64,000 nt of DNA from assembly GCF_014650455.1 (NCBI RefSeq), contig NZ_BMUZ01000008.1, positions 310,001-374,000 of the forward strand, given 5' to 3'. The stretch comes from Streptomyces xanthochromogenes (GTDB lineage Bacteria > Actinomycetota > Actinomycetes > Streptomycetales > Streptomycetaceae). Both the position numbers and the translations under genes were made by a program. Shown here one piece after another: positions 18,499 to 26,626 of the stretch. The number at the start of each line of letters is the position of its first letter. The first letter of the stretch is position 1. The notes below the pieces were generated by a model that had not been told where the DNA came from, ran no database searches, and saw only the letters and a list, made by a program, of their open reading frames with translations.

Positions 18499-19799
18499 GC
18501 ACCGACAAGACCTCCTCGACCGACCTCGGCAAGCCGGCCACGGCCCCTGTCGACGCGCCGCCCGCCGCGGACGCCGCCTCCGCCGCGGTCGACCCGCGCC
18601 TGCTCGTGCGCGAGCAGGGCTTCGGCGGCTACCTCGGCGAGCTGAAGCGCAAGGTGCGGGCCGGTGAGCTGGGCGCGCTGCCCGTCATCGTCGGCCTGAT
18701 CATCATCTGCATCGTCTTCCAGAGCCTGAACTCGAACTTCCTCACCGCAGGCAACCTGTCGGACATCTCGGTCGCCATGGTCGGCACCGGCATGATCGCG
18801 GTCGGCATCGTCTTCGTGCTGCTGCTCGGCGAGATCGACCTGTCGGTCGGCTCGGTCAGCGGTGTGGCGGGTGCCTCCTTCGCGGTGCTCAGCGTTCTGC
18901 ACGGCACGCCCGAGTGGCTGGCCCTGATCCTGGCCATCCTCACGGGTGCGGTCGCCGGGACCATCCACGGTTTCATCTTCGCGCGCATCGGCGTCCCCGC
19001 CTTCGCCGTCACGCTGGCCGGTCTGCTGTTCTGGAACGGCTTCATGCTGAAGATCCTGGGCGACAACGGCACGATCAACACCAATGGCTCCGGCGTCTTC
19101 TACAACCTGTCGAACTACTTCTTCAGCGACATCGCGGTGGCCTACGGCGCGGCCCTGGTGGCCGTCGCCGTGTACTTCCTGTCCGCGTTCTTCGACAGCC
19201 GTCGCCGTGAGGCCGCGGGCGTCCCGTCCCGGCCGCTCAGCGAGATCGTGCTGCGCACGGTCCTGCTCGCCGTGGTGGCCTTCGCGGTGGCCTTCATGTT
19301 CAACCAGAACAAGGGCCTGCCGCTCGCCGTGGTGATCTTCCTCGCGGTGCTGATCCTCACCGACTTCGTGCTCCGCCGCACCTCGTACGGCCGCATGATC
19401 TTCGCGCTCGGCGGCAGCGTCGAGGCCTCGCGCCGGGCCGGCATCAACATCGTGATGGTCCGCACCTCGGTCTACGCGATCTCCGGCACCTTCGCGGCCG
19501 TGGGCGGCCTCTTCCTCGCGTCCAAGATCAGCGCGGCCAACCAGGGCGCGGGCAGCGGCGACCTCCTGATGAACGCCATCGCGGCGGCCGTCATCGGCGG
19601 CACCAGCCTCTTCGGCGGCCGCGGCCGCACCTGGAACGCCCTCCTGGGTGTCCTGGTGATCACCTCGATCCAGTACGGCCTCGCCCTCGAAGGCGTCGCC
19701 GCCGCGATCCAGCAGATGATCACCGGCGGCGTGCTGTTGATCACCGTGATCATCGACGCCATCACCCGGAAGACCCAGAAGTCCGCGGGCCGCGCCTGA
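18495..19799 (+). CDS. xylH: Xylose-type sugar ABC transporter permease
   Basis: A 434-aa permease of the BPD_transp_2 (RbsC/XylH) family with about ten or more hydrophobic segments. An N-terminal Ala/Pro/Asp-rich cytoplasmic tail of about 45 residues precedes the first segment. The signature GRMIFALGGSVEASRRAGIN and the NAIAAAVIGGTSLFGGRG block are typical of this family. It completes xylFGH and overlaps xylG by 4 bp. A terminator hairpin follows. Confidence 0.93.
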   Translation: MSTDKTSSTDLGKPATAPVDAPPAADAASAAVDPRLLVREQGFGGYLGELKRKVRAGELGALPVIVGLIIICIVFQSLNSNFLTAGNLSDISVAMVGTGMIAVGIVFVLLLGEIDLSVGSVSGVAGASFAVLSVLHGTPEWLALILAILTGAVAGTIHGFIFARIGVPAFAVTLAGLLFWNGFMLKILGDNGTINTNGSGVFYNLSNYFFSDIAVAYGAALVAVAVYFLSAFFDSRRREAAGVPSRPLSEIVLRTVLLAVVAFAVAFMFNQNKGLPLAVVIFLAVLILTDFVLRRTSYGRMIFALGGSVEASRRAGINIVMVRTSVYAISGTFAAVGGLFLASKISAANQGAGSGDLLMNAIAAAVIGGTSLFGGRGRTWNALLGVLVITSIQYGLALEGVAAAIQQMITGGVLLITVIIDAITRKTQKSAGRA

Positions 19800-19814
19800 C
19801 CTGCCCCGTTCCCG

Positions 19815-19847
19815 ACGTGCCCGGTGCCTGGGAGGCGCCGGGCACGT
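19815..19847 (+). terminator. Terminator of xylFGH
   Basis: A 14-bp stem with one mismatch (19815-19828 with 19834-19847), 16 nt after the xylH stop. Confidence 0.8.
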
Positions 19848-19976
19848 CCGTGTGTGCGAGTGCCCGTCAGCCACCCGGGTGACACACAACGCACCGCCCC
19901 GGGCCCGCGGCCACGGGCGGAACATTAGACTCAACGGATCGGCATGCTCGACCAGCACGGATGCAAGGAGGCACGG

Positions 19977-21902
19977 GTGCCGCTGCTTACCCGTATCAGG
20001 GGACCGCGCGATCTTGACCGGCTCAGCCCGGAGCAACTCGACCAGCTGGCGGCAGAGATCCGGACCTTCCTGGTGGACGCGGTCTCCAAGACCGGCGGAC
20101 ACCTCGGTCCGAACCTCGGTGTGGTGGAACTGACCATCGCGCTGCACCGCGTATTCGAATCGCCCCGGGACCGGGTCCTGTGGGACACCGGACACCAGAG
20201 CTACGTCCACAAGCTGCTCACCGGGCGGCAGGACTTCTCCAAGCTGAAGATGAAGGGCGGCCTGTCCGGCTACCCGGCACGCGCCGAGTCGGACCACGAC
20301 GTCATCGAGAACAGCCACGCCTCGACGGTCCTCGGCTGGGCCGACGGCCTCGCCAAGGCGAACGAGGTGCTGAAGAAGGACGACCACGTCGTGGCCGTCA
20401 TCGGCGACGGCGCCCTCACCGGCGGCATGGCCTGGGAGGCGCTGAACAACATCGCCGCCGCCAAGGACCGCCCCCTGGTGATCGTGGTCAACGACAACGA
20501 GCGCTCCTACGCGCCGACCATCGGCGGCCTCGCCAACCACCTGGCCACCCTGCGCACCACCGACGGCTACGAGCGTTTCCTGGCCAAGGGCAAGGACCTC
20601 CTGGAGCGCACCCCGGTCGTCGGCAAGCCGCTGTACGAGACCCTGCACGGCGCCAAGAAGGGCCTGAAGGACTTCATCGCCCCGCAGGGCATGTTCGAGG
20701 ACCTGGGCCTGAAGTACGTCGGCCCCATCGACGGCCACGACATCGACGCGCTTGAGTCGGCCCTGCAGCGCGCCAAGCGCTTCGGCGGCCCGGTCATCGT
20801 GCACTGCCTCACCGAGAAGGGCCGCGGCTACCAGCCCGCCCTCGCGGACGAGGCCGACCGCTTCCACGCGGTCGGCAAGATCCACCCGGACACCGGCCTG
20901 CCGGTGTCGACCTCCGGCCTCGACTGGACCTCGGTGTTCGGCGAGGAGATGGTCAAGCTCGGCAAGGAGCGCGAGGACATCGTCGCGATCACCGCGGCCA
21001 TGCTCCAGCCGGTCGGCCTCGACAAGTTCGCCAAGGCCTTCCCCGAGCGGGTCTACGACGTGGGCATCGCCGAGCAGCACGCCGCGGTCTCCGCCGCGGG
21101 CCTGGCCACCGGCGGTCTGCACCCCGTCTTCGCGGTGTACGCCACCTTCCTCAACCGCGCCTTCGACCAGGTCCTGATGGACGTGGCCCTGCACAAGTGC
21201 GGGGTGACCTTCGTGCTCGACCGGGCCGGCGTCACCGGCACCGACGGCGCTTCCCACAACGGCATGTGGGACATGTCGATCCTCCAGGTCGTGCCGGGCC
21301 TCAGGATCGCCGCCCCGCGCGACGCCGACCAGGTCCGGGCCCAGCTGCGCGAGGCCGTCGAGGTCGAGGACGCGCCGACCGTGGTGCGCTTCTCCAAGGG
21401 CGCGGTCGGCCCGGCCGTCCAGGCGGTCGGCCGCATCGGCGGCATGGACGTACTGCGGGAGCCTTCCGCGGGTGCCGTCCGCCCGGACGTGCTCCTGGTC
21501 TCCGTCGGCGCGCTCGCGCCGATGTGCCTGGAGATCGCCGATCTGCTCGACGCCCAGGGCATCTCGACCACCGTGGTCGACCCGCGCTGGGTCAAGCCGG
21601 TCGACGAGGCGCTCGCGCCGCTCGCCGAGAAGCACCGCGTCGTGGTCACCGTCGAGGACAACAGCCGGGTGGGCGGCGTCGGTTCGGCCGTCAGCCAGGC
21701 GCTGCGCGACGCGGGCGTGGACGTCCCGCTGCGCGACTTCGGCATCCCGCCGCGCTTCCTCGACCACGCCTCGCGCGGCGAGGTCATGACGGAGATCGGT
21801 CTGACCGCGCCGGACATCGCACGTCAGGTCACCGGTCTGGTCTCCAAGCTGGACGGCCGCTACGAAGAGAGCCGCGCCGCGGTGGAGCCCGCCCGCGACT
21901 GA
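19977..21902 (+). CDS. dxs: 1-deoxy-D-xylulose-5-phosphate synthase
   Basis: A 641-aa thiamine-diphosphate enzyme that condenses pyruvate and glyceraldehyde-3-phosphate, the first step of the MEP isoprenoid pathway. The ThDP/Mg motif is GDGALTGGMAWEALNN; GHQSYVHKLLTGR and DRAGVTGTDGASHNG are DXS-specific blocks. Length and domain order are normal. The start is GTG 19977 (MPLLTRIRGPRDLDRLSPEQ) behind AAGGAGG; the longer frame from 19944 would place that ribosome site inside the gene. It stands alone between two terminators, so it is not co-transcribed with xylFGH. Confidence 0.96.
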   Translation: MPLLTRIRGPRDLDRLSPEQLDQLAAEIRTFLVDAVSKTGGHLGPNLGVVELTIALHRVFESPRDRVLWDTGHQSYVHKLLTGRQDFSKLKMKGGLSGYPARAESDHDVIENSHASTVLGWADGLAKANEVLKKDDHVVAVIGDGALTGGMAWEALNNIAAAKDRPLVIVVNDNERSYAPTIGGLANHLATLRTTDGYERFLAKGKDLLERTPVVGKPLYETLHGAKKGLKDFIAPQGMFEDLGLKYVGPIDGHDIDALESALQRAKRFGGPVIVHCLTEKGRGYQPALADEADRFHAVGKIHPDTGLPVSTSGLDWTSVFGEEMVKLGKEREDIVAITAAMLQPVGLDKFAKAFPERVYDVGIAEQHAAVSAAGLATGGLHPVFAVYATFLNRAFDQVLMDVALHKCGVTFVLDRAGVTGTDGASHNGMWDMSILQVVPGLRIAAPRDADQVRAQLREAVEVEDAPTVVRFSKGAVGPAVQAVGRIGGMDVLREPSAGAVRPDVLLVSVGALAPMCLEIADLLDAQGISTTVVDPRWVKPVDEALAPLAEKHRVVVTVEDNSRVGGVGSAVSQALRDAGVDVPLRDFGIPPRFLDHASRGEVMTEIGLTAPDIARQVTGLVSKLDGRYEESRAAVEPARD

Positions 21903-21922
21903 TCATGTGACGACGGGTCAAA

Positions 21923-21963
21923 GGGCCGGACCGATCTGCCTGTACGGGTGATTGGTCCGGCCC
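21923..21963 (+). terminator. Terminator of dxs
   Basis: GGGCCGGACC (21923-21932) pairs with GGTCCGGCCC (21954-21963), about 20 nt after the dxs stop. Confidence 0.75.
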
Positions 21964-22051
21964 GTTCGCGTGAAAAACACGCTCAGCCCGGTACCCGTGT
22001 CTCCTCTCCTCCCGATCATGGCGAGGACGATGAGCTAGCGGAGGTGCACGG

Positions 22052-23545
22052 GTGGCCAGTAGAGGTCTGTTCCGGACCAAATCGATCGAACAGTCAATCC
22101 AGGACACAGAGGAGCCAGAACACGCGCTCAAGAAGTCCCTGTCCGCGCTCGACCTCACCGTTTTCGGGGTCGGAGTCGTCATCGGTACCGGCATCTTCGT
22201 CCTCACCGGCAAGGTCGCCAAGGAGAACGCCGGGCCCTCGGTCTCGATCGCGTTCGTGGTCGCGGGCGTGGTGTGCGCGCTCGCCGCGCTCTGCTACGCC
22301 GAGTTCGCCTCGACGCTGCCGGTGGCCGGGTCGGCCTACACCTTCTCCTACGCCTCGCTCGGCGAGCTGCCCGCGTGGACCATCGGCTGGGACCTGGTGC
22401 TCGAATTCGCGCTGGGCACGGCGGTGGTGGCGGTCGGCTGGTCCGGGTACGTGCGCTCGCTCCTGGACAACGCGGGCTGGCACCTGCCCGAGGAGCTCAG
22501 CGGGCGCGACGGCGCTCACGGCTTCGGCTTCGACATCCTGGCCGCCGCCCTCGTCCTGGTGCTCACCGTCATCCTCGTGCTCGGCATGAAGCTGTCGGCC
22601 CGCGTCACCTCCGTCGTCGTCGCCGTCAAGGTCGTCGTCGTCCTGATCGTGATCATCGCGGGCGCGTTCTTCATCACGTCCTCCAACTACTCGCCGTTCA
22701 TCCCCACGGCGCAGCCGCAGAGCGCGGGCAGCGACCTCAAGGCGCCGCTCATCCAGCTGATGTCCGGGTACGCCCCCACCAACTTCGGCGTGATGGGCAT
22801 CTTCACCGCCGCCTCCGTCGTCTTCTTCGCCTTCATCGGCTTCGACGTGGTGGCGACCGCCGCCGAGGAGACCAGGAACCCGCAGCGGGACATGCCGCGC
22901 GGCATCCTCGGCTCCCTCCTGATCTGCACGATCCTCTACGTGGCCGTGTCCGTCGTCGTCACCGGCATGCAGCACTACACCGAGCTCTCGGTGGACGCGC
23001 CGCTCGCCGACGCCTTCAAGGCCGTCGGGCACCCCGTGTTCGCGGGCGTCATCAGCTTCGGCGCCGCCGTCGGCCTCACCACGGTGTGCATGATCCTGCT
23101 GCTCGGCCAGACCCGGGTGTTCTTCGCGATGAGCCGGGACGGACTGCTGCCCCGGTTCTTCTCGCACGTCCACCCGCGCTTTCGCACCCCGCACCGGCCG
23201 ACCATCCTGCTCGGCGTGATCATCGCGATCGTGGCCGGCTTCACCAGCCTCAGCGAGCTCGCCGAACTGGTCAACATCGGCACCCTGTTCGCCTTCGTCA
23301 TCGTCTCGATCGGTGTCGTCATCCTGCGCCGCACCCGCCCCGACCTGCCCCGCGCCTTCCGCACCCCGCTGGTGCCCTGGGTGCCGGGACTCGCGGCGGC
23401 CGCCTCGCTGTGGCTGATGATCAACCTGCCCGCGGAGACCTGGATCCGGTTCGGCGTGTGGATGGCGATCGGCATCGTCATCTACTTCGCCTACGGCCGC
23501 CGGCACAGCATCGTGGAGAAGCGCGCCGCCGGCAACTCCCAGTAA
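22052..23545 (+). CDS. APC-family amino-acid permease (cationic amino-acid transporter type)
   Basis: A 497-aa integral membrane protein. GVGVVIGTGIFVLTGKVAKE near residue 38 is the unwound first transmembrane helix of the APC superfamily. FSYASLGELPAWTIGWDLVLE and FFAFIGFDVVATAAEETRNP are typical of CAT/YfnA-type transporters. About 12-13 hydrophobic segments are seen. It is expected to import amino acids, probably cationic ones, by proton symport or exchange; the substrate cannot be told from sequence. GTG 22052 lies behind GGAGG. It is monocistronic, with a strong terminator after it. Confidence 0.88.
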   Translation: MASRGLFRTKSIEQSIQDTEEPEHALKKSLSALDLTVFGVGVVIGTGIFVLTGKVAKENAGPSVSIAFVVAGVVCALAALCYAEFASTLPVAGSAYTFSYASLGELPAWTIGWDLVLEFALGTAVVAVGWSGYVRSLLDNAGWHLPEELSGRDGAHGFGFDILAAALVLVLTVILVLGMKLSARVTSVVVAVKVVVVLIVIIAGAFFITSSNYSPFIPTAQPQSAGSDLKAPLIQLMSGYAPTNFGVMGIFTAASVVFFAFIGFDVVATAAEETRNPQRDMPRGILGSLLICTILYVAVSVVVTGMQHYTELSVDAPLADAFKAVGHPVFAGVISFGAAVGLTTVCMILLLGQTRVFFAMSRDGLLPRFFSHVHPRFRTPHRPTILLGVIIAIVAGFTSLSELAELVNIGTLFAFVIVSIGVVILRRTRPDLPRAFRTPLVPWVPGLAAAASLWLMINLPAETWIRFGVWMAIGIVIYFAYGRRHSIVEKRAAGNSQ

Positions 23546-23560
23546 CCGGCGCCCGATTCC

Positions 23561-23605
23561 ATGCGGCCCCGTATGTCCCCGCGATCGGGGCGTACGGGGC
23601 CGCAT
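23561..23605 (+). terminator. Terminator of the amino-acid permease gene
   Basis: A 13-bp perfect stem (23561-23573 with 23593-23605) encloses a further small CCCC/GGGG hairpin. It ends only 12 nt before the next start codon. Confidence 0.8.
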
Positions 23606-23617
23606 AGGGTGGCCCGC

Positions 23618-25114
23618 ATGCTCGCCGAGTCGCCGCCCTCGCCACGATCCGTGACCACGGGCATGCTGCCGGGCCAGCGCCGCCGCCCCACCGACCCGCC
23701 CGATCCCGCCCCGCCCCCCTACTGGCGCCGGCTGTTCCCGGTCCTCGCCGCACTCGCCCTGCTCACCCGTATCCCGTCGTTCCGGCATCCGCTGTGGAAC
23801 CCCGACGAGGGCTATCTCGCCGTCCAGGCACGCCTGTTGGCGAACGGCGGCACCCTGTACACCACGGTCGTCGACCGCAAACCGCCCCTGCTGCCCTGGC
23901 TGTACGAGGCCGCGTTCGCGCTGTGCGGCGACGACTCGCTCGGCCCGCTGCGCCTGGCCGCCGTCGCCGCCCAGCTCCTCACCGCCCTCGCCCTCGCCTC
24001 CACCGCCCGCCGCCGCTGGGGCGACCGCGCGGGCCGCGCCGCGGGCGTGCTGTACCTGCTCGTCTCGGTGGGGCTCAACCCCGAGGACGCCCAGGCCGCG
24101 ACCTTCGAGGTGTTCATGCTGCCGTTCACGGCGGCCGCGGTGCGCTGCGCGGACCGCGGCCAGTGGACCCGGGCCGGCCTCGCGGTCGCCGGGGCCTGCC
24201 TCACCAAACAGACCGGCGGCGCGGCCCTCGCCCCCGTCCTGTGGCTCCTCTACCAACACCCCTATGGGCGGCCAACAGCCCTGCTGCGTACGGTAGTTGG
24301 CGTCGCCCTCCCGGTCGTGGCGGCGGCCCTGCTCACCGGCCCCTCCCGCTTCCTGTTCTGGACGGTCACCGGCTCGTCGTCGTACGCCACCTTCGCCGGG
24401 TCCGAACTCCACGTCCTGGCACGGGGGTTGACCAACGCCCTCATCCTGGCCGCGGGCTGCGCCGGGCTCCTGCCGCCGGTCGTACGGGTGCTGCGCATCG
24501 CCCGGACCGGCGCCGCCGACCTGTGGCTCTGGCTGATCGCATCGACGGGGGCGGTCCTGCTCGGCTTCCACTTCTTCGGGCACTACTACCTCCAGCTCAT
24601 CCCGCCCCTGGTGCTGCTCGCCACCGGCGCCCTCCAGATCCTGCCGCCGTACCGCCTCACCAGCGCGCTGCTCACCTCCGCCGCGGCGTGTGCGCTCTTC
24701 CTGCTGTGGGGCCTGCTCGCGCCCCGCCCCGACCTCGCCCACACCGAGCGCCTCGCCGCGGCCGTGCAGGCCCGCACCGGTACCGCCGACCGGGTCCTGG
24801 TGTGGGGGATACACCCCGAGACGTACTGGCTGGCGGGCCGCGTCCCCGCGAGCCGTTACCTGACCGCGGGGCTGCTCACCAACTACAGCGGCGGCCGGGA
24901 CGGCCCCCAGGTGGGGGAGAAGTACGGGGTCGCCGGGGCCTGGCCGGTGTTCCGCGGCGAACTCGCGGGCCGCCCCCCGGCGCTCGTCGTCGACGACTCA
25001 CGGGGCCTGCCCTTCGCCCCCGACCGCCTTCCGAGCCTGCGGCGCTTCCTCGACTCCCGCTACCAGCGCGCCGCCGTCGTGGACGGAGCCGTCTTCTACG
25101 TCCGTACGCGCTGA
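23618..25114 (+). CDS. Membrane glycosyltransferase of the ArnT/PMT-like GT-C class
   Basis: A 498-aa polytopic membrane protein with about ten or more transmembrane segments. WNPDEGYLAVQARLLANGGT near residue 62 carries the Asp-Glu of the first external loop, the catalytic acidic motif of GT-C enzymes such as ArnT and protein mannosyltransferases. DRKPPLLPWLYEAAFAL follows, as in family members that use polyprenyl-phosphate sugars. The C-terminal soluble part includes GIHPETYWLAGRVPASRYL. Donor and acceptor are unknown. ATG 23618 is the best start because the upstream frame is occupied by the terminator of the preceding gene; no strong ribosome site is seen. Confidence 0.8.
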   Translation: MLAESPPSPRSVTTGMLPGQRRRPTDPPDPAPPPYWRRLFPVLAALALLTRIPSFRHPLWNPDEGYLAVQARLLANGGTLYTTVVDRKPPLLPWLYEAAFALCGDDSLGPLRLAAVAAQLLTALALASTARRRWGDRAGRAAGVLYLLVSVGLNPEDAQAATFEVFMLPFTAAAVRCADRGQWTRAGLAVAGACLTKQTGGAALAPVLWLLYQHPYGRPTALLRTVVGVALPVVAAALLTGPSRFLFWTVTGSSSYATFAGSELHVLARGLTNALILAAGCAGLLPPVVRVLRIARTGAADLWLWLIASTGAVLLGFHFFGHYYLQLIPPLVLLATGALQILPPYRLTSALLTSAAACALFLLWGLLAPRPDLAHTERLAAAVQARTGTADRVLVWGIHPETYWLAGRVPASRYLTAGLLTNYSGGRDGPQVGEKYGVAGAWPVFRGELAGRPPALVVDDSRGLPFAPDRLPSLRRFLDSRYQRAAVVDGAVFYVRTR

Positions 25115-25313
25115 CCGCCTCACCCGGCCGGGCGAACGCGAACGGGTGGAAGCGTGGTCCGGGCGCCGGTGACCGGTGGCGAAAAGCCGCACGTCGGGAC
25201 GGAAATCCCGGGGAAATCGGGGGCGGCGACCAGTGTTATGGTCGCTGAAAGTCGCTGGTTTGCTGGACCCGGACGCGTCGCGCGGATCCGGTGGGGAAAG
25301 GTGGTCGCGGACC

Positions 25314-26465
25314 ATGGCACAGAGGTCTCGACAGGCATCGGGCGCACAGCCCGCGAGGGCGGGCGGCATCGTCACCGCACCGGTCGCCGCCACCCCCGTC
25401 GTGGCGGCCGATGACGGCCGCCCCACGGTCACCGACTGGCTCCGGCTCGGCAAGGACGGCCGGCTCACCGCATACGCGCCCGCCGCCGGCGGCGTGGCCC
25501 GCTGGACCGAGTCCCGCCCGGGCGGCGCGTGGACCGGCCCTGAACTCGTCGCGCCGGGCAAGGGCCTCCAGGGGCACCTCTCGATCGCCCAGGGTGCCGA
25601 CGGCTACGTCCATCTGACGGCGCTGCGCCACACCCCGATCGAGGACGGCGCCACCTGGACCGAGCTCGTCCACGCCATCCAGTACCAGTCGGGCCGCCCG
25701 GTGAAGAACTGGGCCGTGGTGGGCTCCCCCTACCCGCGGCGCGACTGGAAGCTCGGCCTCAAGATGGGCCACCCCTCGGTGGGCGTGGACTCGGCCGGCA
25801 ACGCACAGATCGTGGTGCGCAACGCCTTCGGCGGCGTCTCCGCGCGTGGCCAGGAGCCGTCCGGCAAGTGGGCGGGCTGGGCCGACCTCAACGGCAACGG
25901 CGCCGATCGCTCGATATCCGTGGTCGCGTCCGCGGGCGGCCGGATGGTCATCCACGCCCCGTCCGACAACGGCATCATGCGCTTCGAACGGGCCGCGGCG
26001 GACGCCAAGTTCGAGCGGATCGAGAAGCTGCCGGGCACTCCGGAGACGGCCACCGTCAACGGCCTGGAGACCGGCGAGGACGGCCGGGTCACCTTCTTCC
26101 TGCGCGACGCCAAGTCCGGCGAACTGCGCGCCTGGCGCGGCGACGGTCCCCTGGAGTCGCTCGGCGGCCGGGGCACGGGTCCGGTCGCGGTGCTGCGCAA
26201 GGAGATCGACGGCGTCGACTGCACGGTGCTCGCCCAGCGCGACCGCGACGGGCGGCCCGCGATAGCCGCCTACCCCACCGAGCAGGAGGGCGCCGGGGTC
26301 AGCTGGACGCCGACCGGCGAAGTCTGCGCGGGCGCACCGGCGTTGACCCTGGACGCGGACGGCCGCGTCGTCCTCGGCGTGTTCACCCCGGACGGCGGCC
26401 TGCGGATCACCCGCCAGCGCACCGACGAGCGCGGCCTGGCCCTGGAGGCCTGGCAGCAGGTCTGA
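25314..26465 (+). CDS. Beta-propeller-like protein of unknown function
   Basis: A 383-aa soluble protein without a signal peptide. From residue about 38 it shows recurring strands of the type W..PGGxWTGPELV / GHLSIAQGADGYVHLTALR / GHPSVGVDSAGNAQIVVRN / RSISVVASAGGRMVIHAPS. The spacing of about 50-60 residues suggests a six- or seven-bladed propeller like those of PLL-type lectins. No catalytic motif is seen. ATG 25314 is preferred (AAAGGTGG upstream); the frame runs open to 25176, but that extension is Arg/Gly-rich and of low complexity. It is monocistronic, with a 16-bp terminator stem after it. I do not recognise a specific function. Confidence 0.7.
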   Translation: MAQRSRQASGAQPARAGGIVTAPVAATPVVAADDGRPTVTDWLRLGKDGRLTAYAPAAGGVARWTESRPGGAWTGPELVAPGKGLQGHLSIAQGADGYVHLTALRHTPIEDGATWTELVHAIQYQSGRPVKNWAVVGSPYPRRDWKLGLKMGHPSVGVDSAGNAQIVVRNAFGGVSARGQEPSGKWAGWADLNGNGADRSISVVASAGGRMVIHAPSDNGIMRFERAAADAKFERIEKLPGTPETATVNGLETGEDGRVTFFLRDAKSGELRAWRGDGPLESLGGRGTGPVAVLRKEIDGVDCTVLAQRDRDGRPAIAAYPTEQEGAGVSWTPTGEVCAGAPALTLDADGRVVLGVFTPDGGLRITRQRTDERGLALEAWQQV

Positions 26466-26481
26466 CGCAGGACGAGCAGGC

Positions 26482-26520
26482 GCGAAGGCCCGGGACCGGA
26501 CCATGGTCCCGGGCCTTCGC
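26482..26520 (+). terminator. Terminator of the propeller-like gene
   Basis: A perfect 16-bp stem (26482-26497 with 26505-26520) and a 7-nt loop. Confidence 0.85.
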
Positions 26521-26570
26521 ACATCCATGACGGTCCGTCACCCGGCCTGCGGCAGAAGCCCCTTGATGAC

Positions 26571-26606
26571 GAGAACGGCCCCGCACCGAGGTGCGGGGCC
26601 GTTCTC
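26571..26606 (-). terminator. Terminator of the fadA-fadB operon
   Basis: A 17-bp near-continuous inverted repeat (26571-26587 with 26590-26606) lies just beyond the fadB stop on the minus strand. Confidence 0.8.
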
Positions 26607-26626
26607 GTGCCGTGTCGGCGGGCGGG

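Noticed and set aside
18489..21767. 1092-codon minus-strand frame across xylH and dxs
   Set aside because: Same antisense effect. It crosses two unrelated genes and a terminator.
22094..24814. 906-codon minus-strand frame
   Set aside because: Antisense to the amino-acid permease and the glycosyltransferase, both with clear membrane-protein features on the plus strand.
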